Shown here: piece by piece, positions 8,401 through 13,927 of the stretch
Layout of the letters: the number at the start of each line of letters is the position of its first letter
How positions within the stretch are numbered: position 1 is the stretch's first letter
Assembly: GCA_027382625.1 (NCBI GenBank)
Contig: JAJKFJ010010258.1
Location: forward strand, 1 to 13,927
Length of the DNA: 13,927 bases
Direction of reading: 5' to 3'
DNA from: Tetmemena sp. SeJ-2015
Lineage: Eukaryota > Ciliophora > Spirotrichea > Sporadotrichida > Oxytrichidae
Notes under the pieces: generated by a model
What the model saw: only the letters and a program-made list of their open reading frames with translations
What the model was told of the DNA's origin: nothing
The model's database searches: none
Position numbers and translations under genes: made by a program

Positions 8401-8505
8401 CAAGATATTCGGAAGTGATCATAGACCTATAGTTCTGGACTTTGATTTGATTCTCAAGCCAAATCGCTTTCTTAATTTGCCTCGGCTTATTGACAGGAGC
8501 ATGCA
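3713..8505 (+). CDS. Scrambled inositol-polyphosphate 5-phosphatase gene (9 MDSs, order 1-3-5-7-9-2-4-6-8)
   Basis: Family role: removal of the 5-phosphate from inositol phosphates or phosphoinositides. IPPc motifs are all present but in the wrong genomic order: TFNMQ, DIIVVGGQETK, GNILGNKGG, NDFSFIIGDLNYRM, RFLPSYW, APSYTDRILL, GSDHRPIVLDF. They become collinear when segments are joined at eight shared pointers: AGAGAAG, AAATATGGCGA, TTGGGAGGG, ATGGAGAAAA, AGAGAAAC, TGGAATCAA, GATCCTTTTGA and GGAGCATGCA. The joined coding sequence is roughly 4.4 kb (about 1,450 residues): a long unidentified N-terminal part, the phosphatase domain and a C2-like tail ending at TGA 7465-7467. Gln is encoded by TAA/TAG throughout. 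Single-base frame breaks occur inside MDSs 1, 2, 3, 4, 7 and 9, mostly at A/T runs. TGAs at 5306 and 5554 are unexplained. The start at 3713 is the first ATG of the open frame, not proven. Confidence 0.88.
5426..5436 (+). other. IES of 11 bp between MDS 1 and MDS 3
   Basis: Only 11 bases (TCAATATATTA) separate the pointer closing MDS 1 from the pointer opening MDS 3. It is no longer than the pointers themselves, as is common in odd-even scrambled loci. Confidence 0.6.
5437..6673 (+). CDS. MDS 3 (linker and start of the IPPc domain)
   Basis: Opens with pointer AAATATGGCGA (5437-5447) shared with 7933-7943, and closes with TTGGGAGGG (6665-6673) shared with 7984-7992. The first half is a Ser/Gln/Asn-rich linker (for example SSNQDELMMLIKQEESS). 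It is followed by beta-strand-like sequence around ITIPYFQIERKL and by QDFTISIQMGNV. The last ~65 codons start the phosphatase: RLYLVTFNMQ, then FPDCDGYDIIVVGGQETK, with the Gln-Glu of the metal site. The frame is broken by apparent indels near 5900, 6055, 6116 and 6540, and by a TGA at 5554-5556. A second frame is also open around 5600-5800 but leads to no conserved motif. Confidence 0.8.
6674..6748 (+). other. IES of 75 bp between MDS 3 and MDS 5
   Basis: AT-rich sequence between the TTGGGAGGG and ATGGAGAAAA pointers. Its in-frame translation diverges from the IPPc family exactly at the pointer, while MDS 4 supplies the expected residues. Confidence 0.8.
6749..6788 (+). CDS. MDS 5 (40 bp)
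   Basis: Flanked by pointers ATGGAGAAAA (6749-6758, copy 8165-8174) and AGAGAAAC (6781-6788, copy 8186-8193), leaving 22 unique bases. It encodes IYSRLFYSEK between SIHLSMEK of MDS 4 and HIMMRNQREE of MDS 6, all in one phase. The family usually has a His-Leu (HLAA-like) motif in this region that is not evident here. Confidence 0.85.
6789..6881 (+). other. IES of 93 bp between MDS 5 and MDS 7
   Basis: Bounded by the closing pointer of MDS 5 and the opening pointer of MDS 7 (TGGAATCAA). No IPPc-like sequence is found in the interval. Confidence 0.8.
6882..7083 (+). CDS. MDS 7 (IPPc motifs FLPSYW and APSYTDRIL)
   Basis: Opens with TGGAATCAA (6882-6890, copy 8299-8307) and closes with GATCCTTTTGA (7073-7083, copy 8341-8351). 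It encodes YPGYEEFEIRFLPSYW and KKNQAPSYTDRILL, the late IPPc motifs that must follow GDLNYRM and precede SDHRP. Two one-base frame breaks fit a missing T in the run at 6892-6894 and a missing A at 6955-6956. With these allowed, the frame entering from MDS 6 leaves in phase with MDS 8. Confidence 0.9.
7084..7100 (+). other. IES of 17 bp between MDS 7 and MDS 9
   Basis: Short AT-rich gap between the pointers GATCCTTTTGA and GGAGCATGCA. Confidence 0.85.
7101..7467 (+). CDS. MDS 9 (C2-like C-terminal domain and stop)
   Basis: Opens with GGAGCATGCA (7101-7110, copy 8496-8505). Joined to MDS 8 it continues LIDRSMQTQVQVNIYLESF in phase. The rest resembles a C2 fold: EVEWNNSELPILYTPI, then the hydrophobic strand LIMLLWL, EVIGQVNIELNFF, and VEGEVTFEIQL before TGA 7465-7467. 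A frame break fits a missing A at 7244-7245. C2 domains commonly bind membranes; that role is inferred from the fold-like pattern only. Confidence 0.8.
7514..7943 (+). CDS. MDS 2 of the scrambled phosphatase gene
   Basis: Opens with AGAGAAG (7514-7520) and closes with AAATATGGCGA (7933-7943). It encodes a charged stretch (KIIKKRELESEEETSLAEIQ), then VHELVLNYDNMLYLFKIIKR, KERGALYILKTDEPEHL, FNLIEDIDNL and YALIFFPHRVKAI. The mix of strands and a closing helix is compatible with a PH-like lipid-binding domain, but this is a weak guess. The entry and exit phases differ by two, and shifts near 7587 and 7830-7880 are needed, so indels or an unseen intron are present. Bases 7468-7513 between MDS 9 and this segment hold nothing recognisable. 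Confidence 0.65.
7944..7983 (+). other. IES of 40 bp between MDS 2 and MDS 4
   Basis: AT-rich gap between pointers AAATATGGCGA and TTGGGAGGG. Confidence 0.7.
7984..8174 (+). CDS. MDS 4 (IPPc core motif GNKGG)
   Basis: Opens with TTGGGAGGG (7984-7992) and closes with ATGGAGAAAA (8165-8174). It encodes GFITVQQEQ, MFLVAFVKMRHVPHL and AGIGNILGNKGGLFFSIHL, the IPPc block that must come between VGGQE of MDS 3 and GDLNYRM of MDS 6. One base too many around 8022-8026 shifts the frame inside the segment. Confidence 0.9.
8175..8185 (+). other. IES of 11 bp between MDS 4 and MDS 6
   Basis: GAGGTACGAAA between pointers ATGGAGAAAA and AGAGAAAC. The 22 unique bases of MDS 5 replace it in the predicted macronuclear gene. 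Confidence 0.85.
8186..8307 (+). CDS. MDS 6 (IPPc motif GDLNYRM)
   Basis: Opens with AGAGAAAC (8186-8193) and closes with TGGAATCAA (8299-8307). Read in the phase delivered by MDS 5 it encodes HIMMRNQREEIDLQNFGQ and ELNDFSFIIGDLNYRMES without a break. The GDLNYR motif holds catalytic Asp and Asn residues of this phosphatase family. Confidence 0.92.
8308..8340 (+). other. IES of 33 bp between MDS 6 and MDS 8
   Basis: Gap between pointers TGGAATCAA and GATCCTTTTGA. Reading through it would run into TGA instead of the FLPSYW/APSYTDRIL block supplied by MDS 7. Confidence 0.9.
8341..8505 (+). CDS. MDS 8 (IPPc motif SDHRPI)
   Basis: Opens with GATCCTTTTGA (8341-8351) and closes with GGAGCATGCA (8496-8505). 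In the phase delivered by MDS 7 it encodes DRILLKSNASQEKYLRKY, then DCLGKIFGSDHRPIVLDFDL and KPNRFLNLPRLID. SDHRP carries the catalytic Asp-His pair. After the last pointer the frame runs into unrelated sequence, which fits the jump back to MDS 9 at 7101. Confidence 0.93.
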
Positions 8506-8549
8506 TCACATATTAAAAAATTGTTTCATGTCGCATAAATTATAAACTT

Positions 8550-10494
8550 ATGAAAATGAGCTCACCGAGAAATACAAGAGAAAGACAAAGAATCAATATG
8601 AATTAGAATGCTTAATAAGACTTCTTTGAATTCGTAAGGCTTCATTTTATGTTTTATTTTTAATTTAGTCATCGAGTGAAGATGATTCGAGCTTTCATAA
8701 ATATTTTGTTGCAAAAGTCTTAGTCCTCAGTGCACACTATTGAGCATAAATCTTTACGATATGTAAACGATTTTTTTTTCAAAGAGAGAACATATCCAAA
8801 CTGTAATGGAGAGATTAGATTCCACAAAAGCTGGAGTCGGAATGCAAGTTGAAATGAATTCTTAGCGGCAAAGAAACATGGCTGTTCATATTCGACCTTC
8901 ACTCATGATGGATTAAGAATAAGCCTTGCTATTCTCATAGAAAGTATAAGACCATATGCAACCTAATGAGAATCCTTTTGCTCTAGATTTATGAATGATT
9001 TATGAATGATTTTTATTTATAGATGCACAAAGGGACCTTCAAATGGGATTAGAGAATGAATTAAGTACATTATTATAGCCCCAAATTTAGTAAACTGCTT
9101 TAATTGCGAAAGATAGCAAAATTTTGCAACAAGATCAGAAGTATTCAGCCTCGCAGGAATTTCAAGATGATTTCTTTCAAAGATAAAGAAGTTCGCATAT
9201 TACTCTTATTAACGAACAATCAAAGAGATAAATGATGGCTTTTAATGGAGGTGGCACCTTGTACCATGCCAATAGTCATTAAATAAATTATGTACTCAGA
9301 GATAAGTTAGAAAACCCTTAAGGCAGTCCTTTGGCTAATGCAAACTATCGATTTTAAATTAGACTCAAGGGTTACAGTAAAATTCTAGAGATGCATGAAA
9401 ATTCTGCTTCTGAGAAAATTATATCGGGATTAGTAAAAAACTACTTCACTGAAAATCTAGACATAGAGTTCTATTTAAAAGATCTTGCCAAAATGATCTA
9501 GATAGATCGTCAAGTTACCAATAGAGTAAAATTGCTTTTTTTAATCTTTGTAGAGGAAAAAATCGATTTTTAAAGAAGCATCATTTCAAGTCTTTCTTAT
9601 CGAAACTAGGGGAACTTAAGACACTGACGCTTAATTTTAGAGAGTTTCTAAATAGAAGTCAAGAACTAATTAGCCATAACTTTTTCATGTAAAAACACGA
9701 TAATTATTTAACACTATTTATAGACCTAGTTAACTAGAAAATAACAACTGACTTAAAATGTTGCTAGATAGAATGCTAGCAAGGTCCAAAGATAAAGTGA
9801 ATTTCCTAATCTCGATGGCTTGACTTCATCGCCTCATCTAAATGCGCAGCTGCAATATAGATCTCCTCATAAGAGAGATCGTTCTTAAATTGTTGAACCA
9901 AAGACATTGAATTCTGCAGCCTCTAGATTTTAGAAAAGCGATTCTAAGGAGGAAAGTAAAATGGAAAGAAGTGAGGAAAAATAAATAAAGGCGGGAAAAC
10001 CCACTTCTCCTAAAAAGATAAGAGGTGATGAGACATTTGACGTTTTCACACTTCAGAAAATTAACTGGCGATTTATGAAAAATAAAAGCTCATTCTTAAA
10101 TTGATTCTGGATCCTAACACTGGAAAAATAACTCTTTATGGATTAAGCGAGGATTTTCAAAAGGAATTCTTTATCTAAGACGTGAATTAGATAGTGGTTA
10201 ACAGTCATTTAGATAATATCTCCGAGAGTTTTATGAAGGAAATTATCGGGATAATCAATAAGCACCTATTGAGGATATTTTATGAGCCTCATATCATACA
10301 TCTATAACTTGATAGAGGAGGAGTCACCTTCAAAAATTATAATAAATTACCTAAATGAGATAGAGTTCAAAGTCATTTAGAGTGAGATGAGTAGCTAATT
10401 TATATTTTACTTGTCACATTATTTTTAACAGACAAAAGAGGCAACTACTTTTGCTAACAAGCATGAAGAGAAATTCTATTTATATTCTTTCTGA
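8550..10494 (+). CDS. Unidentified Gln/Ser-rich protein gene with one intron and one IES
   Basis: The ATG at 8550 starts a 28-codon exon ending FFEF, then a 35-bp intron and SSSEDDSSFHKYFVAK. A missing A at 8713-8716 leads into a long frame (ATG 8806 to TGA 10102, 432 codons) read with TAA/TAG as Gln. That frame contains the 36-bp IES at 8989-9024 and an unexplained TGA at 9625. The product has helical, charged parts (GLENELSTLLQPQ, SGLVKNYFTENLDIEFYLKD), a Ser/Lys-rich linker (KAGKPTSPKKIRGDE) and a globular-looking end (ILDPNTGKITLYGLSEDF). The last parts need shifts at 10084-10087 and near 10345. The stop is 10492-10494, or about 10464 if a possible 41-bp intron (10391-10431) is real. No family was recognised. 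Confidence 0.65.
8634..8668 (+). other. Intron (35 bp), gene at 8550
   Basis: GTAAGG...TTTAG in phase 0 joins DFFEF to SSSEDDSSF. The flanking codons are open on both sides. Confidence 0.75.
8989..9024 (+). mobile_element. IES (36 bp), pointer TAGAT, gene at 8550
   Basis: TAGAT occurs at 8984-8988 and 9020-9024. Collapsing the repeat removes two in-frame TGAs and yields NENPFALDAQRDLQMGLE. The element and its left edge contain a perfect tandem 11-mer ATTTATGAATG (8987-8997, 8998-9008). Confidence 0.8.
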
Positions 10495-10571
10495 TTTCTT
10501 TATAGATTGAGACTTTGAATCTCCCTATTTCTATACTCTAATCCAATACAATTGTATAAATTATAAAAATA
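10495..10571. promoter_or_regulatory. Short intergenic region before the Nudix gene
   Basis: About 77 AT-rich bases between the stop of the upstream gene and the Nudix ATG. They must hold the 3' end of one gene, the 5' end of the next and, if these are separate nanochromosomes, the telomere-addition sites. No specific motif was recognised. Confidence 0.35.
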
Positions 10572-11180
10572 ATGGACTCTACTTCTTAAGATTAGTAAGC
10601 AACTTCCAAGAGTGATCACATGCTTCCTCGACAGGACTTTGACAAATCCAAGCGTCCTAAAGTTGGCCTAGGTCTCATGATTTTAAACGAATTCGAGGAA
10701 GTACTTTGCAATTAGCGTTTAAGAGAAGGAGGAATTCATCATTAAAAGTGGTAGTTTCCTGGAGGTTATATGGAATTCGGAGAGAGCTTTGAGGAAGCAA
10801 TAGCCAGAGAGGTCTGGGAGGAAACTGGCGCTAAGATTTCACCAGAGAGAATAGAATATATATGCACTACTAATGTCATGGAAGTAGAGAAAGGCTATCA
10901 TAACGTAGGCATCTCTATGGTAAGTTAAAATTCAAGAAGATTATAAACTATTCGATTTATTGAAAAATATTTTTAGTTTGTCGAGGTGAAGAAAGACGAA
11001 TTCTCATTTTAAAACACTGAACCAGCCAAGTAAACTGACTGGACTTGGATAAAGTGGTCGGAATTCTCTGAACAAAGTGAAGACAAGCTATTCAGACCTT
11101 TTCATTATTTCTTCAAGAAAGGTTTCAAGGATCTTGCTAAGATAAGAGAGTAAATAAGAATCAACCAAAGCTAGAAGTGA
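10572..11180 (+). CDS. Nudix hydrolase, NUDT15/MTH2-like (183 aa)
   Basis: Nudix enzymes hydrolyse nucleoside diphosphates linked to another moiety; the closest relatives act on nucleotides such as oxidised or modified dNTPs. Two exons of 116 and 67 codons are joined by a 57-bp intron. The Nudix box GX5EX7REUXEEXGU is complete at residues 65-87: G65, E71, R79-E80, E83-E84, G86. It is preceded by KVGLGLMILNEFEEVL and KWQFPGGYMEFGESFEEA, the order typical of this subfamily. The 3' exon carries EPAKQTDWTWIKWSEF, like the NUDT15 C-terminal half. Gln is written TAA/TAG repeatedly. It ends at TGA 11178-11180 with no frame break. Length and motif make this the cleanest gene in the window; the true substrate cannot be told. 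Confidence 0.93.
10920..10976 (+). other. Intron (57 bp), Nudix gene
   Basis: GTAAGT...TTTTAG, phase 0. Splicing joins NVGISM to FVEVKKDEF, a continuous core strand of the Nudix fold. Confidence 0.9.
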
Positions 11181-11194
11181 ATTTCTTCTAATGA

Positions 11195-11556
11195 GAAAAT
11201 AATCAACTCCTATAATTAAGATTTCTTGATTTCTTTGTTAACATTTATCTCTGGTCCTTTTAATTTTTATTATTCAATTCTTAGAGCTTCTTAGCCTCTT
11301 TTCAGTATTTAGTTGAATAAAATGACCATGAAGACTCAAGTTATGAGTTAAGTAATAGTTCTAATAAGTGCAAATGTGGGAGATGTTTTAAGACCGCATT
11401 ATTTGTTTAGAATCAACATACGATGAACTGGTTCAGAAAGTAGATAAAATATTCTCAATTGATAGAAGATATTTAATAAACATGGATCAGCTGCTCAAAT
11501 CTATGAGCTAAGGCAGATACTCAAAAAATATATTTAAATTTAGGTAAAAAGAATGA
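11195..11556 (+). CDS. Unidentified small coding region with a Cys cluster
   Basis: An open frame follows TGA 11191 and contains a hydrophobic stretch (DFFVNIYLWSFQFLLF), then EQNDHEDSSYELSNSSNK and KCKCGRCFK (Cys codons from 11369), a CxCxxC motif. Near 11420 coding character moves to another frame, DELVQKVDKIFSIDRRYL, with INMDQLLKSMSQGRYSK before TGA 11554-11556. One missing base would join the two. The start codon is unclear and the first part may be 5' flank. The CxCxxC could bind metal, but this is a guess. It lies between the Nudix stop and the kinase start. Confidence 0.4.
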
Positions 11557-11685
11557 ATGCAATTGATAACTATACTAAAAAATACATTTTATCTGTATTT
11601 TAAATTATATAGAAGCATTTCTTTGATTTTGAGAATTTACATAATCTGAAATTACGTATAAAGATTAAATTTGTCCTAATAAAAA

Positions 11686-13805
11686 ATGAGTTTATCCGAC
11701 TTTAAAATCATCAAAAAATTAGGTAAGCTAATCCTCCACCCTTTAATGTATAAATTAACTTACTTTCTTTCGTTTAACATTAATTTAGGAGAGGGTTCTT
11801 ACTCTGCAGTATTTTAAGCTGAAAGAATCTCAGATGGAGAAATGTACGCGCTCAAGAAAGTAAAAATGCAAGAGCTATCCGAAAAAGAAAGAAATAATTT
11901 GAAATTCAATTTAAATTAGAGAATGTAATCAATATCAGAGTCATTTATAAACTGCTACTTTCTTAATGGATTGAATTTGAGAGACAACAAAGGTATCTTT
12001 TAATAATTTAGCAATAAATATTATTTAAAGAAAGGGTTTCGTTTATTTATTTGATAATATTTTTAAAAGCATTGCATATTGATTTAATTTAGTGTATAAT
12101 GCTTTAAGCGAAATACGATTTATGGCTTCAATCAATCATCCCAACATAGTTTAATATAAGGAAGCATTCATAGATGAGGCTACTAACACTTTAAAGTAAA
12201 CATTCTGTAGTAATATCTTGTAGTATCATTATGGAATTTGCTTCAAGTGGAGATCTATATGCCGAGATAGTGAATTTAATTACTTGTTAATTTTTGAAGC
12301 ATCAGCAGACAGGCTAATTTGCAAATGAAGAATGGATTATTTTTTTTCTTCCATTTACAGTATAAAAGTAAAGATTTGTTCTTAATTAAATGGATATGGA
12401 GAATTTTTATTCAAATGGTGCGAGGCCTTAAAGCTCTACACTCCCTCAAAATACTCCACAGAGATATAAAGTCTGCAAATATTTTCCTAAGTGAAGAAAA
12501 GACAATAGCTAAGTTGGGAGATATGAATGTTTCAAAAGTAGCTAAGTAAGGTATGCTCTACACTTAAACTGGAACTCCTTATTATGCTAGTCCGGAGGTA
12601 TGGAGGGACATGCCTTACGACCATAAGAGCGACATTTGGAGTTTAGGTTGTGTGCTTTATGAAGTTGTTGCTTTGAAACCTCCCTTCAGAGCTGAGACTA
12701 TGGAGGGACTCTTCAAAAAGATTCTGTCTGGAAAATATCCCAGAATTCCTTAACAGTATTCGTAGGACCTTGGAAAGTTGATTCGAAGTCTTTTGCAAGT
12801 TCAGCCTCATTTAAGACCCAATTGTGATAAAATACTGGATTCTACTTTGGTTCATTCGCGAGTAATCCAATATCTACCACAGTCGATGCAGAAGAATCAA
12901 TACGACAGCATACTGCTGAAGACTATCAAGCTGCCCAAGAATCTTCTGTACCTTACTGACTAGCTTCCAGCTGCTAACTATGATTAAGAATCAGCTAGGA
13001 ATTTATTCAAGCTACCTTAGGTGCCTAAGAAAGGGAACAAAACTTAATAATTTGGATAGGGAGATAATTAAGAGGAAGATAGGGGAAAGCGATTCAGGAG
13101 TTTGTAAAGAGAAAATTAAGAGAGATCGGGCAAGCAGAGGAATAAAAATCTTGATTATGAGGAATAAGATAATAGTATGAGTGAAATAATCCAAACTAAG
13201 GTTAAAACAACCAGGAGAAAGTCGTAACCTAGAGCAGTCAAATTTGAAGGTCACAATGCAAATGAAGAGGACTCAAACGATGAATCAAAATAAGAGGAGA
13301 GTACTAATGCATAAACTTTAAGCCAGGAAAGAGTAAGAAAGATTTAAGTAAAAAGAAGAGAAAAGGAATAGACAGTGGATCTAGAGAAGTAAGGGAGACA
13401 AGAAATTTTAGGTCAGATTATTTAATAACGAAAATATTTATAATTATCAACACTGCTTAGTAGATAGATTAGCAATTAAATAGATTAGGAAATGAGGATA
13501 GATAGCCAGAAAATTTAGGAAGGATCAAATACTAGCAGTATAAAGAAATGATAGTGAAAAAATAATCTAAAAATAGAGAATACATCGACTTTAAAGATGA
13601 AGAAGAAAATGTAACCGAAGAATATAAAGATATAAAGTTGAAATCTCCTCAAAGAGTAATTATGTAGTCAGGAGTCTATGATTAAAATACCTGAGAAAGA
13701 CCTACAAATTATGAAAAGCTACTTATTTAAGCTATGGGAGAAAAAAGATAATAAGTTTTCAATCCAGAATCTAATAGTTATTAAGGGAGGTCGAGAAGTG
13801 TTGTA
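11686..13805 (+). CDS. NEK-family (NIMA-related) protein kinase with two IESs
   Basis: Ser/Thr kinase; NEKs act in the cell cycle and at cilia and basal bodies. ATG 11686 begins MSLSDFKIIKKLG. After removal of two IESs and two introns the domain is complete: G-loop GEGSYSAV (residues 13-20), Lys35 in YALKKV, alpha-C Glu53, NHPNIVQYKEAF, LHRDIKSANIFL, KLGDMNVSKV (DMN where most kinases have DFG), TQTGTPYYASPEVW, HKSDIWSLGCVLYEV and PHLRPNCDKIL. A Gln/Glu/Lys/Arg-rich tail continues to TGA 13549-13551. One missing A at 13526-13528 would extend it through YIDFKDEEENVTEEY and NYEKLLIQAMGEK to about 13805, with one further in-frame TGA at 13692. A 30-bp stretch (12271-12300) could be another intron. 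The kinase call is firm; the 3' end is uncertain. Confidence 0.9.
11723..11788 (+). other. Intron (66 bp), kinase gene
   Basis: GTAAGC...TTTAG, phase 1, splits the first Gly of the glycine loop. Splicing gives KKLGEGSYSAVF. Confidence 0.9.
11899..12100 (+). mobile_element. IES (202 bp), pointer ATAAT, kinase gene
   Basis: ATAAT at 11894-11898 recurs at 12096-12100. Collapsing it joins EKERNN to ALSEIRFMASINHPNI in phase, restoring the alpha-C helix of the kinase. The interval is AT-rich with no ORF, and reading straight through meets a TGA at once. Confidence 0.92.
12196..12223 (+). other. Intron (28 bp), kinase gene
   Basis: GTAAAC...TTGTAG, phase 2. Splicing joins DEATNTL to the hinge strand NIIMEFASSGDL. 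An IES is less likely because splice signals are present and no pointer repeat is. Confidence 0.75.
12338..12395 (+). mobile_element. IES (58 bp), pointer AATGGAT, kinase gene
   Basis: AATGGAT at 12331-12337 recurs at 12389-12395. Collapsing it gives QFANEEWIWRIFIQMVRGLKA, the helix preceding the HRD loop. The removed DNA is T-rich and shifts the frame if kept. Confidence 0.92.
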
Positions 13806-13927
13806 CATTTTTTCTTCTGTTTTTTTTTTTTTTTATATTGCTCCTTAAAGAATATACACAGAAAGGAACGCTAAAGAGAAACAGAGTTTAATTTTAATAA
13901 AAATAAAGTATTTTATTTAAGTTATTT
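13806..13927. other. T-tract and AT-rich 3' flank
   Basis: Contains a run of 15 T (13820-13834) followed by AT-rich sequence with no coding frame. It is probably the 3' flank of the kinase gene or the start of an IES or intergenic region. Confidence 0.4.

Noticed and set aside
13012..13254. Minus-strand ORF opposite the kinase tail
   Set aside because: It is the complement of a Lys/Glu-rich coding stretch; its Leu/Phe/Ile richness is the expected shadow.
1..13927. TGA read as Trp or Cys throughout
   Set aside because: None of the interrupting TGAs falls at a conserved Trp or Cys, conserved Trps use TGG, and the Nudix gene ends at TGA where its family ends.
1..13927. Telomere-bearing transposons, CRISPR arrays, tRNA or rRNA genes
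   Set aside because: No C4A4/G4T4 blocks, transposase motifs, regularly spaced repeats or RNA-gene signatures were found on either strand.

Overview
This window reads as germline (micronuclear) DNA of a spirotrich ciliate of the Oxytricha/Stylonychia/Tetmemena kind. Three things say so. (1) Recognisable proteins read through only if TAA and TAG mean Gln, with TGA as the stop. (2) Introns are tiny (28-66 bp, GT...AG) in AT-rich DNA. (3) Coding sequence is cut into macronuclear-destined segments (MDSs) by internal eliminated sequences (IESs), each flanked by short direct repeats (pointers) whose recombination restores the protein. With the standard code only short fragments are seen.

Layout. 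1-211 (minus strand): start of an unidentified, GC-richer ORF running off the edge. 516-2031: response-regulator receiver gene, split by a 561-bp TA-bounded IES, with two introns and two unexplained in-frame TGAs. 2032-3712: non-coding AT-rich DNA holding an imperfect inverted repeat with ~285-bp arms (2349-3055). 3713-8505: the centrepiece, a scrambled gene for an inositol-polyphosphate 5-phosphatase with a C2-like tail. Nine MDSs lie in the order 1-3-5-7-9-2-4-6-8, all on the plus strand, linked by eight exact pointer pairs of 7-11 bp. 8550-10494: an unidentified gene with a 35-bp intron and a 36-bp IES. 10572-11180: an intact NUDT15-like Nudix hydrolase. 11195-11556: an unidentified small coding region. 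11686 to ~13800: a NEK-type kinase with two IESs (202 and 58 bp) and a charged tail.

Caution on quality: about ten single-base frame breaks occur inside clearly coding sequence. Most are at A or T runs and most look like one missing base, which points to long-read indels or early decay. Several in-frame TGAs also interrupt otherwise open frames. The catalytic cores of the kinase and Nudix genes, and all pointer junctions of the phosphatase gene, are coherent.

The genes do not form an operon or pathway. In such ciliates each would normally end on its own short macronuclear chromosome after development. Lipid phosphatase, receiver, Nudix and NEK functions are read from motifs only.
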